Origin: a virus
Direction: 5' to 3' (one strand)
Length of the DNA stretch: 49,419 nucleotides
Virus record (IMG/VR): IMGVR_UViG_3300025896_000036
Coordinates: 1 to 49,419 of that record
A program made the translations under genes and the position numbers. Shown piece by piece: positions 22,521 through 30,441 of this stretch; position 1 is the first letter of the stretch; each line of letters opens with the position of its first letter. The notes under the pieces were generated by a model that worked only from the letters and a program-made list of their open reading frames with translations, searched no databases and was not told the origin of the DNA.

Positions 22521-22555
22521 CGCCGCCGCGATGTTGGGTTTCCATCGCGGCGGCG
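22521..22555. terminator. strong hairpin terminator
   Basis: CGCCGCCGCGAT (22521-22532) and ATCGCGGCGGCG (22544-22555) with an 11-base loop, followed rightward by TTTCT. It ends the rightward packaging/scaffold transcript and lies against the end of the leftward gene at 22559. Confidence 0.8.
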
Positions 22556-22558
22556 TTT

Positions 22559-22795
22559 CTATTGGACAACCAAACCCGCTAGCTTCAGCCATTCAGCAAA
22601 CTGCATTTCGACGGTATATTCTGCGTCAAGTCGATTAATCCTCACCACGTTTTCAATGCGATAGGAAGGCAATTTCCAGCTAATTTGCCAGCGCCCCGAA
22701 TTGTCGTTGATTTCCCAAATTCGGGCAATGATGATCTGACCGCACATATAGTTTGCGCCGCCATAGCCGTCAAATGATGGTTTCCACTCAATCAT
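22559..22795 (-). CDS. hypothetical 78-aa protein
   Basis: MIEWKPSFDGYGGANYMCGQ, strand-rich middle (IIIARIWEINDNSGRWQISW), ends EWLKLAGLVVQ. The alternating pattern suggests a beta-sandwich-like small domain. ATG 22795 overlaps the upstream stop by eight bases. Last gene of the five-gene leftward cassette from the 23652 promoter. No family recognised. Confidence 0.6.
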   Translation of the reverse strand: MIEWKPSFDGYGGANYMCGQIIIARIWEINDNSGRWQISWKLPSYRIENVVRINRLDAEYTVEMQFAEWLKLAGLVVQ

Positions 22796-22982
22796 ATACG
22801 ATATTCCCTGTCAATTTCAAAGTTTGCGTAACCGCATGAATGATCGCGGCTGTTTCAGTTTCGGAAACTTCAGCGATAACACGTTGCCAGAGTTCTTTGC
22901 CAACACCTGAAATTTTGCGCAAGATGATTTGGTTTTTCTTGGTGGTGTAATTGTAGCGTCGGGCGATGCTATACGTTGTCAT
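22788..22982 (-). CDS. hypothetical 64-aa protein
   Basis: MTTYSIARRYNYTTKKNQII, then SETETAAIIHAVTQTLKLTG: a strand-strand-helix pattern. The ATG directly follows the TAA of the membrane peptide gene. Family unknown. Confidence 0.6.
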   Translation of the reverse strand: MTTYSIARRYNYTTKKNQIILRKISGVGKELWQRVIAEVSETETAAIIHAVTQTLKLTGNIVYD

Positions 22983-23075
22983 TTAGTCGTTCCCCCAAAT
23001 GATGTAGCACAAAACTTGACCAATCGCATAGCCTACGACAGTTCCGATAATTACACAAACGATTAGGTTTGTCAT
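22983..23075 (-). CDS. 30-aa single-span membrane peptide
   Basis: MTNLIVCVIIGTVVGYAIGQ then VLCYIIWGND: one transmembrane helix with a short polar tail. It starts at an ATGA overlap with the upstream gene (23075), and its TAA is directly followed by the next ATG. Such tight joins on both sides indicate translation. Compare the 33-aa membrane peptide at 7900-8001. Confidence 0.6.
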   Translation of the reverse strand: MTNLIVCVIIGTVVGYAIGQVLCYIIWGND

Positions 23076-23305
23076 CCTTCTACCTCATTCATGCAGAGTT
23101 TCCAAAAACCGGGAAAGAATGGCACTTTGCATTTACGCCCGGTTACTTCTCTTTCATTTATCCAATGAAAACTGTCATGCGTCAAAGCCGAACCGCCCTT
23201 GAAGCTGGTAATCCTGATCAACAGTTTATCGTTATGCGCGCCCAACACCTGGCAAGCAATACCGCGATGAAGCGCGGGAAGCGGGGCGGGTGGTCTAAAC
23301 ATCAT
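23072..23305 (-). CDS. hypothetical 77-aa protein
   Basis: Tandem ATG ATG start at 23305/23302, overlapping the upstream stop. Contains HRGIACQVLGAHNDKLLIRI, then HDSFHWINEREVTGRKCKVP, with Cys and His residues but no clear metal site. Family not recognised; member of the cassette from the 23652 promoter. Confidence 0.55.
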   Translation of the reverse strand: MMFRPPAPLPALHRGIACQVLGAHNDKLLIRITSFKGGSALTHDSFHWINEREVTGRKCKVPFFPGFWKLCMNEVEG

Positions 23306-23627
23306 AGTCGCAAATCCGGTCAAGCGTGCCGAAACCAATCAAGGTTTCTTCGTCAATTGACCAACCCAAAACGCGCCGCATATCGCCAAGCTTTCGCCCT
23401 TGTGTTGCAATTGAATACATCGCGCCCGCCCGGTGTTCAATCCAGATTTGGGCGTCCGGTTGTTCAAGCGCGGTTGCATAAACAACACTCAATATATTCT
23501 CAAATTCATCACTGCAACCCGCTTCAATGATGTTCTTGATTGCAGCAAACCACTTGACGGATAAATCCGCTCTGATCTTTTCCGCCCATTGAATTTGTTT
23601 CGTTGATCCGTTCATGGGTTCAACCAT
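23295..23627 (-). CDS. hypothetical 110-aa helical protein
   Basis: First gene after the 23652 promoter. MNGSTKQIQWAEKIRADLSV resembles the start of small phage proteins with a KQxxWAxxI motif. ATG 23627 or ATG 23615 could be the start; 23615 fits that family better, but the ribosome site AAGG lies nearer 23627. Remainder is helix-rich, ending in an acidic tail. Function unknown. Confidence 0.6.
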   Translation of the reverse strand: MVEPMNGSTKQIQWAEKIRADLSVKWFAAIKNIIEAGCSDEFENILSVVYATALEQPDAQIWIEHRAGAMYSIATQGRKLGDMRRVLGWSIDEETLIGFGTLDRICDYDV

Positions 23628-23651
23628 ACCTTCGCGCCCGATGATCCTTAA

Positions 23652-23680
23652 CCACTAGGTTGATTTTGCTATCTAGTCAA
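23652..23680 (-). promoter_or_regulatory. leftward cassette promoter
   Basis: TTGACT (23680-23675), 17-bp spacer, TAGTGG (23657-23652); drives the five-gene cassette 23627-22559. Confidence 0.65.
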
Positions 23681-23720
23681 GCGAATTTGAAACCTGTATT
23701 TATAGACCATTGGTCGCGGT

Positions 23721-23751
23721 CGGATGACTAAGCGGCGCTTGGGTTGGATGA
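23721..23751 (+). promoter_or_regulatory. paired GGATGA element upstream of coat
   Basis: CGGATGA (23721-23727) and TGGATGA (23745-23751), with a GCGC-bearing spacer, 45 bases before the coat ATG. Parallels 21619-21651 before the scaffold gene. Confidence 0.4.
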
Positions 23752-23796
23752 CCCGAACAAAATTCCCCAAAACCATGCAAAACGGAGATATTGCAA

Positions 23797-25017
23797 ATGC
23801 TGATGCAGCGCAAACCCCTTTTGGCCGCAGCACTTGCTAGCCCGGCCATTATCCACGCCGTCTATGCCAACAGCCTGAGCGGGCTTATCCCCGATCTGTA
23901 CGCGGGCTTGGACGTTGTGTCCCGCGAATTGGTCGGGTTCATCCCGGCTGTCACGCGCAACGTTTCCGCCGAACGGGCCGCATGGGGTGAAAACATCACC
24001 TATCCGATTACCCCGGCTGCAAACGTGGTGGATATCACCCCGGCCATGGCAATCCCTGAACCGACTGATCAAACCATCGGCAACGGTTCAATGAAGATTT
24101 CCAAGTCGCGGGCCGCAGAGTTTGGCTATACGGGTGAGGAACAGCGCGGCTTGAACAACGGGCCGGGCTTCATCACGGTTCAGGCCGATATGTTTGCGCA
24201 AGGTTTGCGCGCCTTGGTCAACGAAATTGAAATTGACCTTGCCACGGAAGCGGCTGCAAAAGCTTCGCGCGCCTATGGCACGGCAGGCACCACGCCTTTT
24301 GCCACCGACACGGGTGAAACCGCCCAAGTGCGGAAAATCCTGGACGACAACGGCGCGCCGCCGTCTGAACGTTCGCTGATCATTGACACGGGCGCGGGCG
24401 CTGCGCTGCGCACGTTGTCGCAGCTTACCAAGGTCAACGAAGCCGGGACCATGATGACGCTGCGTGATGGCGAATTGCTGAACCTGAACGGGCTTTCCAT
24501 CAAGGAAAGCGCGGGCATTGTTCGCCCGGCTGCGGGTACGGGTGCAAGCGCCACCACGAACACCGCAGGTTATGCCGTTGGCGCAACCGTGATCACCTTG
24601 GCGTCGGCTGGTACTGGCACCATTCTTGCGGGCGATGTCGTTTCGTTTGCGGGCGATACCAACAAATATCTGGTGGTTTCGGGTGACGCAGACGTTTCGA
24701 ACGGTGGCACCATCACGCTTGCTAAACCGGGCCTTCGGGTGGCAATGTCGGCGGCGGCGAAGAATATCACGGTGATCGCGCAAGCAACGCGCAACATCGC
24801 GTTTCCCCGCAGTGCCTTGCATCTGGTTGCCCGCGCGCCTGCCCTGCCGGATGGTGGTGACAACGCGGTTGATCGCATGATGATCACTGATCCGCGTTCC
24901 GGCATGGCGTTTGAAGTTTCGCTTTACGCGGGCTATCGCAAGATGCGCGCCGAAGTCGGGCTTGCATGGGGTGTGCGCGGCGTCAAAACCGAACATATCG
25001 CCATGCTGCTCGGGTAA
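23797..25017 (+). CDS. major coat protein, P22 gp5-like
   Basis: 406 residues from ATG 23797 with ACGGAGA upstream. It has an HK97-type fold of the P22 subgroup: N-terminal LSGLIPDLYAGLDVVSRELV, a central insertion rich in Thr/Ala/Gly (~240-310, like the P22 I-domain), and C-terminal SGMAFEVSLYAGYRKMRAEV followed by GVRGVKTEHIAMLL, the hallmark ending of P22 coat. Expected in hundreds of copies. A strong terminator follows. The P22-type coat is combined here with a long siphovirus-type tail. Confidence 0.9.
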   Translation: MLMQRKPLLAAALASPAIIHAVYANSLSGLIPDLYAGLDVVSRELVGFIPAVTRNVSAERAAWGENITYPITPAANVVDITPAMAIPEPTDQTIGNGSMKISKSRAAEFGYTGEEQRGLNNGPGFITVQADMFAQGLRALVNEIEIDLATEAAAKASRAYGTAGTTPFATDTGETAQVRKILDDNGAPPSERSLIIDTGAGAALRTLSQLTKVNEAGTMMTLRDGELLNLNGLSIKESAGIVRPAAGTGASATTNTAGYAVGATVITLASAGTGTILAGDVVSFAGDTNKYLVVSGDADVSNGGTITLAKPGLRVAMSAAAKNITVIAQATRNIAFPRSALHLVARAPALPDGGDNAVDRMMITDPRSGMAFEVSLYAGYRKMRAEVGLAWGVRGVKTEHIAMLLG

Positions 25018-25039
25018 TCCGTCTTTGAATTGATCAATT

Positions 25040-25065
25040 AGCCGCGCGCTTCATTGTGCGCGGCT
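25040..25065 (+). terminator. hairpin terminator after coat
   Basis: AGCCGCGC (25040-25047) and GCGCGGCT (25058-25065), followed by TTTT. It separates abundant coat mRNA from the lower-level genes downstream. Confidence 0.8.
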
Positions 25066-25084
25066 TTTCAAAACGGGGGCTGAA

Positions 25085-25369
25085 ATGTTTGACAATGCTG
25101 TTTCTATCGCCGGACAAACGCAGCAAAATTTTGCGGTTTCCGGTACTGCTGGCCAATCGGCTGCATTGGACGTTGGAACATATGACGTTTGGTCGGATGT
25201 TGACGTATATATCAAAGTCGCAACAACCGCAGATGATGTTACCGTTTCAACGGGTTATCTGATCAAAACCAACAACGTTGTACCCGTCCGAATTTCGACA
25301 GCCGGAATGAAAATCGGTGCAGTTGCGGCAACGCCTGGAACATTGCGTTTTCATAAGGTTTCAGCATGA
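25085..25369 (+). CDS. small structural protein next to coat
   Basis: 94 residues, beta-rich: MFDNAVSIAGQTQQNFAVSG, DVYIKVATTADDVTVSTGYL, MKIGAVAATPGTLRFHKVSA. This type of small beta-sandwich protein often follows coat genes. It may decorate the head or form part of the neck; the sequence does not decide. Confidence 0.6.
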   Translation: MFDNAVSIAGQTQQNFAVSGTAGQSAALDVGTYDVWSDVDVYIKVATTADDVTVSTGYLIKTNNVVPVRISTAGMKIGAVAATPGTLRFHKVSA

Positions 25370-26169
25370 ATAGATTTCGCGGCAGGGGCAGGGGAAGAAA
25401 CGGAAACCGAAACGCGGTTAGTCCGCAAGATTGGTTTGCGGGTGGTCAACCGGGTTTCTGGTGGGTAAATCATCCTGATTATCTCTGGCAAGATGCGGCG
25501 CGAACCGTTCCCGTTACAGCAGACGGACAAACGGTTTATTCACGTCAATTAAACACCGCATTTGGCCCGATCTATGCCGAACAATCGAACGCTGCAAAAC
25601 GCCCGGTTTATCGTTTGATAGGCGGGCTTCATTGGTTGCAGTATGACGGAACCGACGATTTTATGATAACAGGAAATGTTGATTTCAGTGCTGTTTCTTC
25701 AATTTTTTCTTCTATCGGTATAAACAAACTTTCCGATACTGCGTTTGCGCTTGCACTTGCATTGGGTGATATTGCAACACAGGATGGTGCATTTGCACTT
25801 CGCGCGCCAAACGGAAGTGCAACAGCAAACTACGGCTTTAACTTTCGGTTTCAAGCCGTAAACTACGCATTGTCTACCCCGGCAAGTTATGCAGCACCTT
25901 CAACGGTTGTTTTAAGCGCAACCAACAATAACACGGCATCTGTTCGCACTCTTAGAGTTAATGGCGCAGAAGTCGCCATAAATTCCACTTCGCAACTATC
26001 GGGGAACATGGCAAATCAGCCCGTTTCTTTTGGTGCAAATAATGCAGGTGCATCTCGTTTCAACGGTCGGGAAACGTGCGGCATCCTTCGCGGCGGTGCA
26101 TTGCCTGATGCGGCATTGATGCTAGACATAGAACGGTGGATTGCGTTAAACTCTGGCCTTGTGATCTAA
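25366..26169 (+). CDS. structural protein with lectin/laminin-G-like domain
   Basis: 267 residues, ATGA overlap start. The N terminus is Arg/Gly-rich (MNRFRGRGRGRNGNRN). A segment RPVYRLIGGLHWLQYDGTDD starts a concanavalin-like sandwich typical of phage virion proteins, continuing to VLSATNNNTASVRTLRVNGA and a GRETCGILRGGALPD end. Such domains often bind carbohydrate, so it may be a head fibre or decoration protein. Confidence 0.6.
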   Translation: MNRFRGRGRGRNGNRNAVSPQDWFAGGQPGFWWVNHPDYLWQDAARTVPVTADGQTVYSRQLNTAFGPIYAEQSNAAKRPVYRLIGGLHWLQYDGTDDFMITGNVDFSAVSSIFSSIGINKLSDTAFALALALGDIATQDGAFALRAPNGSATANYGFNFRFQAVNYALSTPASYAAPSTVVLSATNNNTASVRTLRVNGAEVAINSTSQLSGNMANQPVSFGANNAGASRFNGRETCGILRGGALPDAALMLDIERWIALNSGLVI

Positions 26170-26184
26170 CAAAGGAAAAGGGAA

Positions 26185-26541
26185 ATGAACGACACTTGCA
26201 AAACCGTCGCCGTCCAAACTGCAAACGGGCCGGTTGATATGAACGAAGCCGATTACACGCCCGACATGGGGCCGTTGGTGGGTTCTGATACCGCGCCGCC
26301 CGCGCCCGCTGATACCGCGCCGCCCGCGCCCGCTGATACCGCGCCGCCCGCGCCCGCTGATACCGCGCCGCCCGCGCCCGCTGATACCGTGCCGCCCGCG
26401 CCGATGCTGGTATCAAAGCAAGGCAGGAAATTCTTCGTTGTGGACGGGCAAGCAAAGCCAATTGACGTTGCAGGAATTGACGTGTCGGGCTACGCTGCTG
26501 AGGCGGATGCTTGGGCCGCTATCATGGCTTTGACCAAGTAA
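26185..26541 (+). CDS. virion-region protein with Pro-Ala octapeptide repeats
   Basis: 118 residues: a short N-terminal segment, five copies of DTAPPAPA (the last variant with Val), then a compact C-terminal domain (VSKQGRKFFVVDGQAKPIDV). Ribosome site AAGGAAAAGGG. The repeat probably forms an extended rigid linker. No family recognised. Confidence 0.6.
   Translation: MNDTCKTVAVQTANGPVDMNEADYTPDMGPLVGSDTAPPAPADTAPPAPADTAPPAPADTAPPAPADTVPPAPMLVSKQGRKFFVVDGQAKPIDVAGIDVSGYAAEADAWAAIMALTK
26287..26406 (+). repeat. five tandem 24-bp repeats
   Basis: Units begin at 26287, 26311, 26335, 26359 and 26383; the first four are identical, the fifth has changes (GTG for GCG, altered end). Encodes the DTAPPAPA linker. 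Confidence 0.92.
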
Positions 26542-26567
26542 GAAATCACAAAACCGCCGGGGGAATT

Positions 26568-29018
26568 ATGGCAGTCACTACACCCACGATTTACGGCGGT
26601 TTTGCTCTACCTGATGGAGTTGCGATTGCATCCGCAAAGGTGCAATTCAAACTTTCGGGGATGGACACACAAAATTCAACAGTTCTCATTCCCTTTGGTG
26701 TAAAAACTTACGATCTGATTGACGGCGAATTGCCAGCGGGTGCAGTTCTTTGGCGCAACTCCGAAGGGCTGCGCAATACGTTTTACACGGTCACGTTGAT
26801 CATCACCGATACAAACGGCATCGAAACTATTCACAAAGTTGGTAAAATCCAGCTTACTGGCAACGCGACAAGTTACGATATCACGTTGCTTTTGCAGGCG
26901 TCTGCCTCAATCGTTTCCGGTGATCAGTTCCATGTTTTGACAGATGATCAATACAATCTTCTGGTAGGTTCCGCAACTATCGCGCAACTGATCACGGCGG
27001 CGGCAGCGGGTGACTTTGACGATTTGCAGCCCGGTTCCGTGGTGTGGGCGGGCGGTTATCCGTTTGTTAAGCAGATTAACGCAAATTATGACGGTCTGCC
27101 GACAGGATTTATCCCGCGTATTCCATCGCCATTTGCGTTTAATGGCTTCGTAGGCGATGGAGTAACCGACGACACGGAAGCCATTCGCAAACTGGCAAAC
27201 TACTGCAATTTGAGCAAAGTTCAACCTGATTTTTCAGGTGTAAAAAAGTTTGCTGTTGATACCAATGCGCGGATTGTTTGGTATCGCGCCCCCGATATGG
27301 CACACGCTCAAATCATTCTGCTGAATGGCGTGTTACCGCCTGAAAACGTTACGATTGCCAATATTAAAACAACGTTCATTATTGAAGACCCGACTACTCC
27401 GGTTGTATCTGGCAACATTACCCCAACGCTTGCCAATATGAAGCGCGGTTCAATGACGCCTTGCAATGATTTCTTTTTTGGCATGGGTTACGCATATTTT
27501 CAATGCAACAACATCAGCGGCCCTTGGATTGCTGGCCGTGACGATACGGACCCTTTGCTTGGTTATCGACAATCATTCTCGGTTGGTCGTTTGGGGCAAG
27601 TTAATTTTCCGCTTACGATTGATTGCAATGCGACAACTTCTATTTATTATCGTTTCCGTGTAAATACAGCAGATGGTAGAACAGTTCTGAAAAACGTAAA
27701 TTGCGACCCGTCGCAATCAAATTGTCTCACTTTGTTTCAGATTTCGCGCAATGAAGTTTCAGTTGAAAACTGTGATTTTCGTTGTGTTGATGGCACCTAT
27801 AACGAAGGTGCGCTCAATCGCGTTATTGCGGTTGATGAATGTTCCGGCTTTACTTCAGATAACATTGACGGAATGGCTTTCGTCAATGATTACGGCGGAA
27901 CATATTTGTTTAATTTTGATCAAGTGGCGGATATTCACCTAAATGATATTCGTGCATTGAACGGTTGGGGCTTTATGGGCTGCAATCATATCAACGGTTT
28001 TTGGCTTACCAACTCGCTAGTTAATCGCTTTGATGTTCATGGTGGCGGGCATAATATGTTCGCGGATAATGTCACCTTTCAAGATATTGGCATTCGCTAC
28101 GGTTGGGGTGGTGGTTGGCTTGTGGCAACAAATTGCGTTGGCATTAATTGCCCGATTATTTCTAGCCGCGATGATTACGGCGGTTATTGGTTTGGTCAAA
28201 TCGTCACCAATGGTACATACCAAACTGGTGATGCCTTTTCTATGGCGGTGGTTTCCATTGGTGGGGCTACAGGAACGCCAATAGGACGATCTGGCCTTGT
28301 CGTACCTTCGGCGCGTTCCATCAGCATTAGCAACGCTGTGCGGGGCGTTACCGATGATAACGAAGCTGTGGAGTTTGTGCCGCTTGAAATCATAACCTCT
28401 GATACAGCGCTTGGGGTGCTGAAGCCCGCTTCTATCGACATAAACAACATTTCATGCGCTAAAGATTGGCGCATGAAAATACAGCTAGATTTGCGCAATA
28501 TGACAAACATTTCCGATCATGGTGAAAATGATACAACCCGGATTACAATAACCAATTGCAAGCCGAGTAATAAGCCGTCTTCGGCTGTTGGTGGAATTTA
28601 CGTTCGCCCCAATCATGCGTCTGGACCAATGGCGGGCTTGCCTGGTGTTTACTTCGTTTTGAACGTCAATGATTGCGACAACACTGCAATTCATACGCGC
28701 GAAAGTGTGCGCGGAACAGTCAACACGGATAACACAAGACTAGCCGCGTTGGCTACGCCAAGCGGTCGCCCTGTCAACGTTCGCGGCGGGGCGCTGATAG
28801 CTAACCCGTTGATCGCGTCCGGTGACACAACTGCTGTTTTGGGTGGCAATGCCATCGGTACGCGATACACGGCAATAGATGGTGTGAGAGTGGATGCGAA
28901 CACCTGGGATTTGTCAAAAGTCATCATGGCAACAGGGGTGCAAATTCCAACAGGTATTTCGCCAACATTGCCAAGCGGTGCAACGCGCGACGATATGTTC
29001 AAAGGATGGATGGTGTAA
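26568..29018 (+). CDS. tailspike/fibre with pectate-lyase-type beta-helix
   Basis: 816 residues from ATG 26568. Residues ~1-150 form a beta-rich N-terminal attachment region (MAVTTPTIYGGFALPDGVAI). Then FVGDGVTDDTEAIRKLANYC marks the start of a right-handed beta-helix typical of tailspikes. The body is Asn/Gly/Asp-rich repeats (VENCDFRCVDGTYN, INGFWLTNSLVNRFDVHGGG). It is likely a surface-polysaccharide-binding or cleaving protein. It is encoded between coat and connector genes rather than at the tail end. Confidence 0.78.
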   Translation: MAVTTPTIYGGFALPDGVAIASAKVQFKLSGMDTQNSTVLIPFGVKTYDLIDGELPAGAVLWRNSEGLRNTFYTVTLIITDTNGIETIHKVGKIQLTGNATSYDITLLLQASASIVSGDQFHVLTDDQYNLLVGSATIAQLITAAAAGDFDDLQPGSVVWAGGYPFVKQINANYDGLPTGFIPRIPSPFAFNGFVGDGVTDDTEAIRKLANYCNLSKVQPDFSGVKKFAVDTNARIVWYRAPDMAHAQIILLNGVLPPENVTIANIKTTFIIEDPTTPVVSGNITPTLANMKRGSMTPCNDFFFGMGYAYFQCNNISGPWIAGRDDTDPLLGYRQSFSVGRLGQVNFPLTIDCNATTSIYYRFRVNTADGRTVLKNVNCDPSQSNCLTLFQISRNEVSVENCDFRCVDGTYNEGALNRVIAVDECSGFTSDNIDGMAFVNDYGGTYLFNFDQVADIHLNDIRALNGWGFMGCNHINGFWLTNSLVNRFDVHGGGHNMFADNVTFQDIGIRYGWGGGWLVATNCVGINCPIISSRDDYGGYWFGQIVTNGTYQTGDAFSMAVVSIGGATGTPIGRSGLVVPSARSISISNAVRGVTDDNEAVEFVPLEIITSDTALGVLKPASIDINNISCAKDWRMKIQLDLRNMTNISDHGENDTTRITITNCKPSNKPSSAVGGIYVRPNHASGPMAGLPGVYFVLNVNDCDNTAIHTRESVRGTVNTDNTRLAALATPSGRPVNVRGGALIANPLIASGDTTAVLGGNAIGTRYTAIDGVRVDANTWDLSKVIMATGVQIPTGISPTLPSGATRDDMFKGWMV

Positions 29019-29019
29019 T

Positions 29020-29520
29020 ATGCCGCAAAAATACGGAACAGCCGCAGGATTGATTGCATACTTTCTTGCGCGCGGTAAGGTTGTTGATCCTGACTTGGAC
29101 ACAACAGAAATTGACGCCGGGCTGTTGGTCGCGTCCGAATGGATTGACGCTAATTTTCGCGGATTGTTTCCCGGCTTAAAAACCGGGATGCGGGTTCAGG
29201 AACGTGAATGGCCGCGTACGGGTGCTTATGATTATTACGGATACGCAATCGGCAATGACGCAATTCCGGCTGAAATCGAAAACGCAACGTATGAATTGAC
29301 GTTGATTGAGTTGACAACGCCCGGAAGCTTGTCGGTCAATTTTACGCCCGGTGAATATAAGGCTGTTTCGATTGATGGTGTTCTTTCGGTTGACTATGCG
29401 CAGTTTAGCCAAAGTTCGGAAGTTCAAACGCAGTTCCGCAAAGTAATTGAAATCCTTTCCGGGCTGTTGTCTGGCAACTCGCAAACATCAAGCCTTTCCG
29501 GTGTTGTCGCGCGGGCGTGA
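29020..29520 (+). CDS. head-tail connector, DnaT-like family
   Basis: 166 residues from ATG 29020. Starts MPQKYGTAAGLIAYFLARGK, with ASEWIDANFRGLFPGLKTGM and ENATYELTLIELTTPGSL. This matches the phage family often labelled DnaT-like ssDNA-binding protein, which by position and fold is a head completion or connector protein. The DNA-binding label is likely a misnomer here. Confidence 0.65.
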   Translation: MPQKYGTAAGLIAYFLARGKVVDPDLDTTEIDAGLLVASEWIDANFRGLFPGLKTGMRVQEREWPRTGAYDYYGYAIGNDAIPAEIENATYELTLIELTTPGSLSVNFTPGEYKAVSIDGVLSVDYAQFSQSSEVQTQFRKVIEILSGLLSGNSQTSSLSGVVARA

Positions 29521-29527
29521 TATGCAA

Positions 29528-29553
29528 AACGCCCGCCTGTCGGGGCGGGCGTT
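29528..29553. terminator. hairpin terminator
   Basis: AACGCCCGCC (29528-29537) and GGCGGGCGTT (29544-29553), loop of 6, after the connector stop and before the end of the leftward gene at 29575. Confidence 0.75.
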
Positions 29554-29574
29554 CGGTGCTGAAGGTTTGGCCGA

Positions 29575-29979
29575 TCACTTGCGACGGAAAACGCGAACCG
29601 ATGCGCCTTCGGGGTCTTTCGTGGCGTCAACGTCAACCGCGAAGAAATCCCTGTCCTGGATCATCACGGGTTCGCTGGTCGGAATGGTCGTCATGTTGCC
29701 GTTGGCGTCTTTCACGTTCTGCGTTTTGAACACAACGTTTCCGGCGTCGTCTTTCTTCGGAACCATGTTGTCGGCCTTGCGGTTTTGCGCCGAAACGATG
29801 CTGGAAAGGCTTTTCGCGGTGCGCCCGATCACGCCGAACGAAGCGCCAACGGCGGTCAGATCGGCAAATGGGAATTGCGATTTCGAACCGCGTTTGTTCT
29901 TGACAACTTCGGGCATCGGAACGGATGCGGTGACGCCAAGAATTTTCATCGTGACGGGGGTTGCGGAGTTTTTTGCCAT
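29575..29979 (-). CDS. moron-like hypothetical protein
   Basis: 134 residues, leftward, between two connector genes. Conserved-looking C terminus DFFAVDVDATKDPEGASVRV then FRRK; N-terminal half basic (VVKNKRGSKSQFPFADLTAV). Similar small phage proteins exist without known function. Own promoter at 30033-30061; the stop faces the 29528 terminator. Confidence 0.65.
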   Translation of the reverse strand: MAKNSATPVTMKILGVTASVPMPEVVKNKRGSKSQFPFADLTAVGASFGVIGRTAKSLSSIVSAQNRKADNMVPKKDDAGNVVFKTQNVKDANGNMTTIPTSEPVMIQDRDFFAVDVDATKDPEGASVRVFRRK

Positions 29980-30032
29980 GGTTCAACTTTTCCTTGTGTT
30001 TGGGTTTCATCGTCTATAACGTCTGTGTTAGT

Positions 30033-30061
30033 TAGATAGTTGGTTGAAAAACAATCGTCAA
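30033..30061 (-). promoter_or_regulatory. leftward cassette promoter
   Basis: TTGACG (30061-30056), 17-bp spacer, TATCTA (30038-30033), with a direct repeat GTTAGTTAGATAG next to the -10. Drives 29979-29575. Confidence 0.7.
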
Positions 30062-30077
30062 GAGGGAAATCGCGCAA

Positions 30078-30440
30078 ATGACAATTTTTGATGATATGCA
30101 AAAAGTGGCGAAAAGCTTGCTAGGAAACGCCAAATTCACGCAAGGTAGCATGGTGTTGGTTCGCAACATTCCCGGAGCGGGTTCTGCGTCTGATCCTGGT
30201 GCGGCTGAAACCCGGCGTTATCCGGTGGTCAGTGTTCCCCCGCGCGGTGCAAAGTACGCATATATTATGAAAAATCTTGCGGTTGCGTCTGACTTGCAAG
30301 TGACGTTCGCGCCAATTGAAGTTGAACCTTTACCGCGTGACTTTTTCGAAATCAATGGCGTCCCTTACAAGATCATGTATATTGACCGGAAACCAAGCGC
30401 CGGGACGGCGGTTGCGTTCACCCTGATCTTGCGGCGGTAA
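30078..30440 (+). CDS. head closure / neck-like protein
   Basis: 120 residues, ribosome site GAGGGAAA. Sequence: MTIFDDMQKVAKSLLGNAKF, VLVRNIPGAGSASDPGAAET, FFEINGVPYKIMYIDRKPSA. The strand-rich pattern and place between DnaT-like connector and gp7-like genes suggest a head-tail joining protein; not proven by motif. Confidence 0.6.
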   Translation: MTIFDDMQKVAKSLLGNAKFTQGSMVLVRNIPGAGSASDPGAAETRRYPVVSVPPRGAKYAYIMKNLAVASDLQVTFAPIEVEPLPRDFFEINGVPYKIMYIDRKPSAGTAVAFTLILRR

Positions 30441-30441
30441 A

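Noticed and set aside
29020-29520. ssDNA-binding replication function suggested by the DnaT-like family name
   Set aside because: Its place among head-tail connector genes and its fold pattern indicate a virion assembly role.
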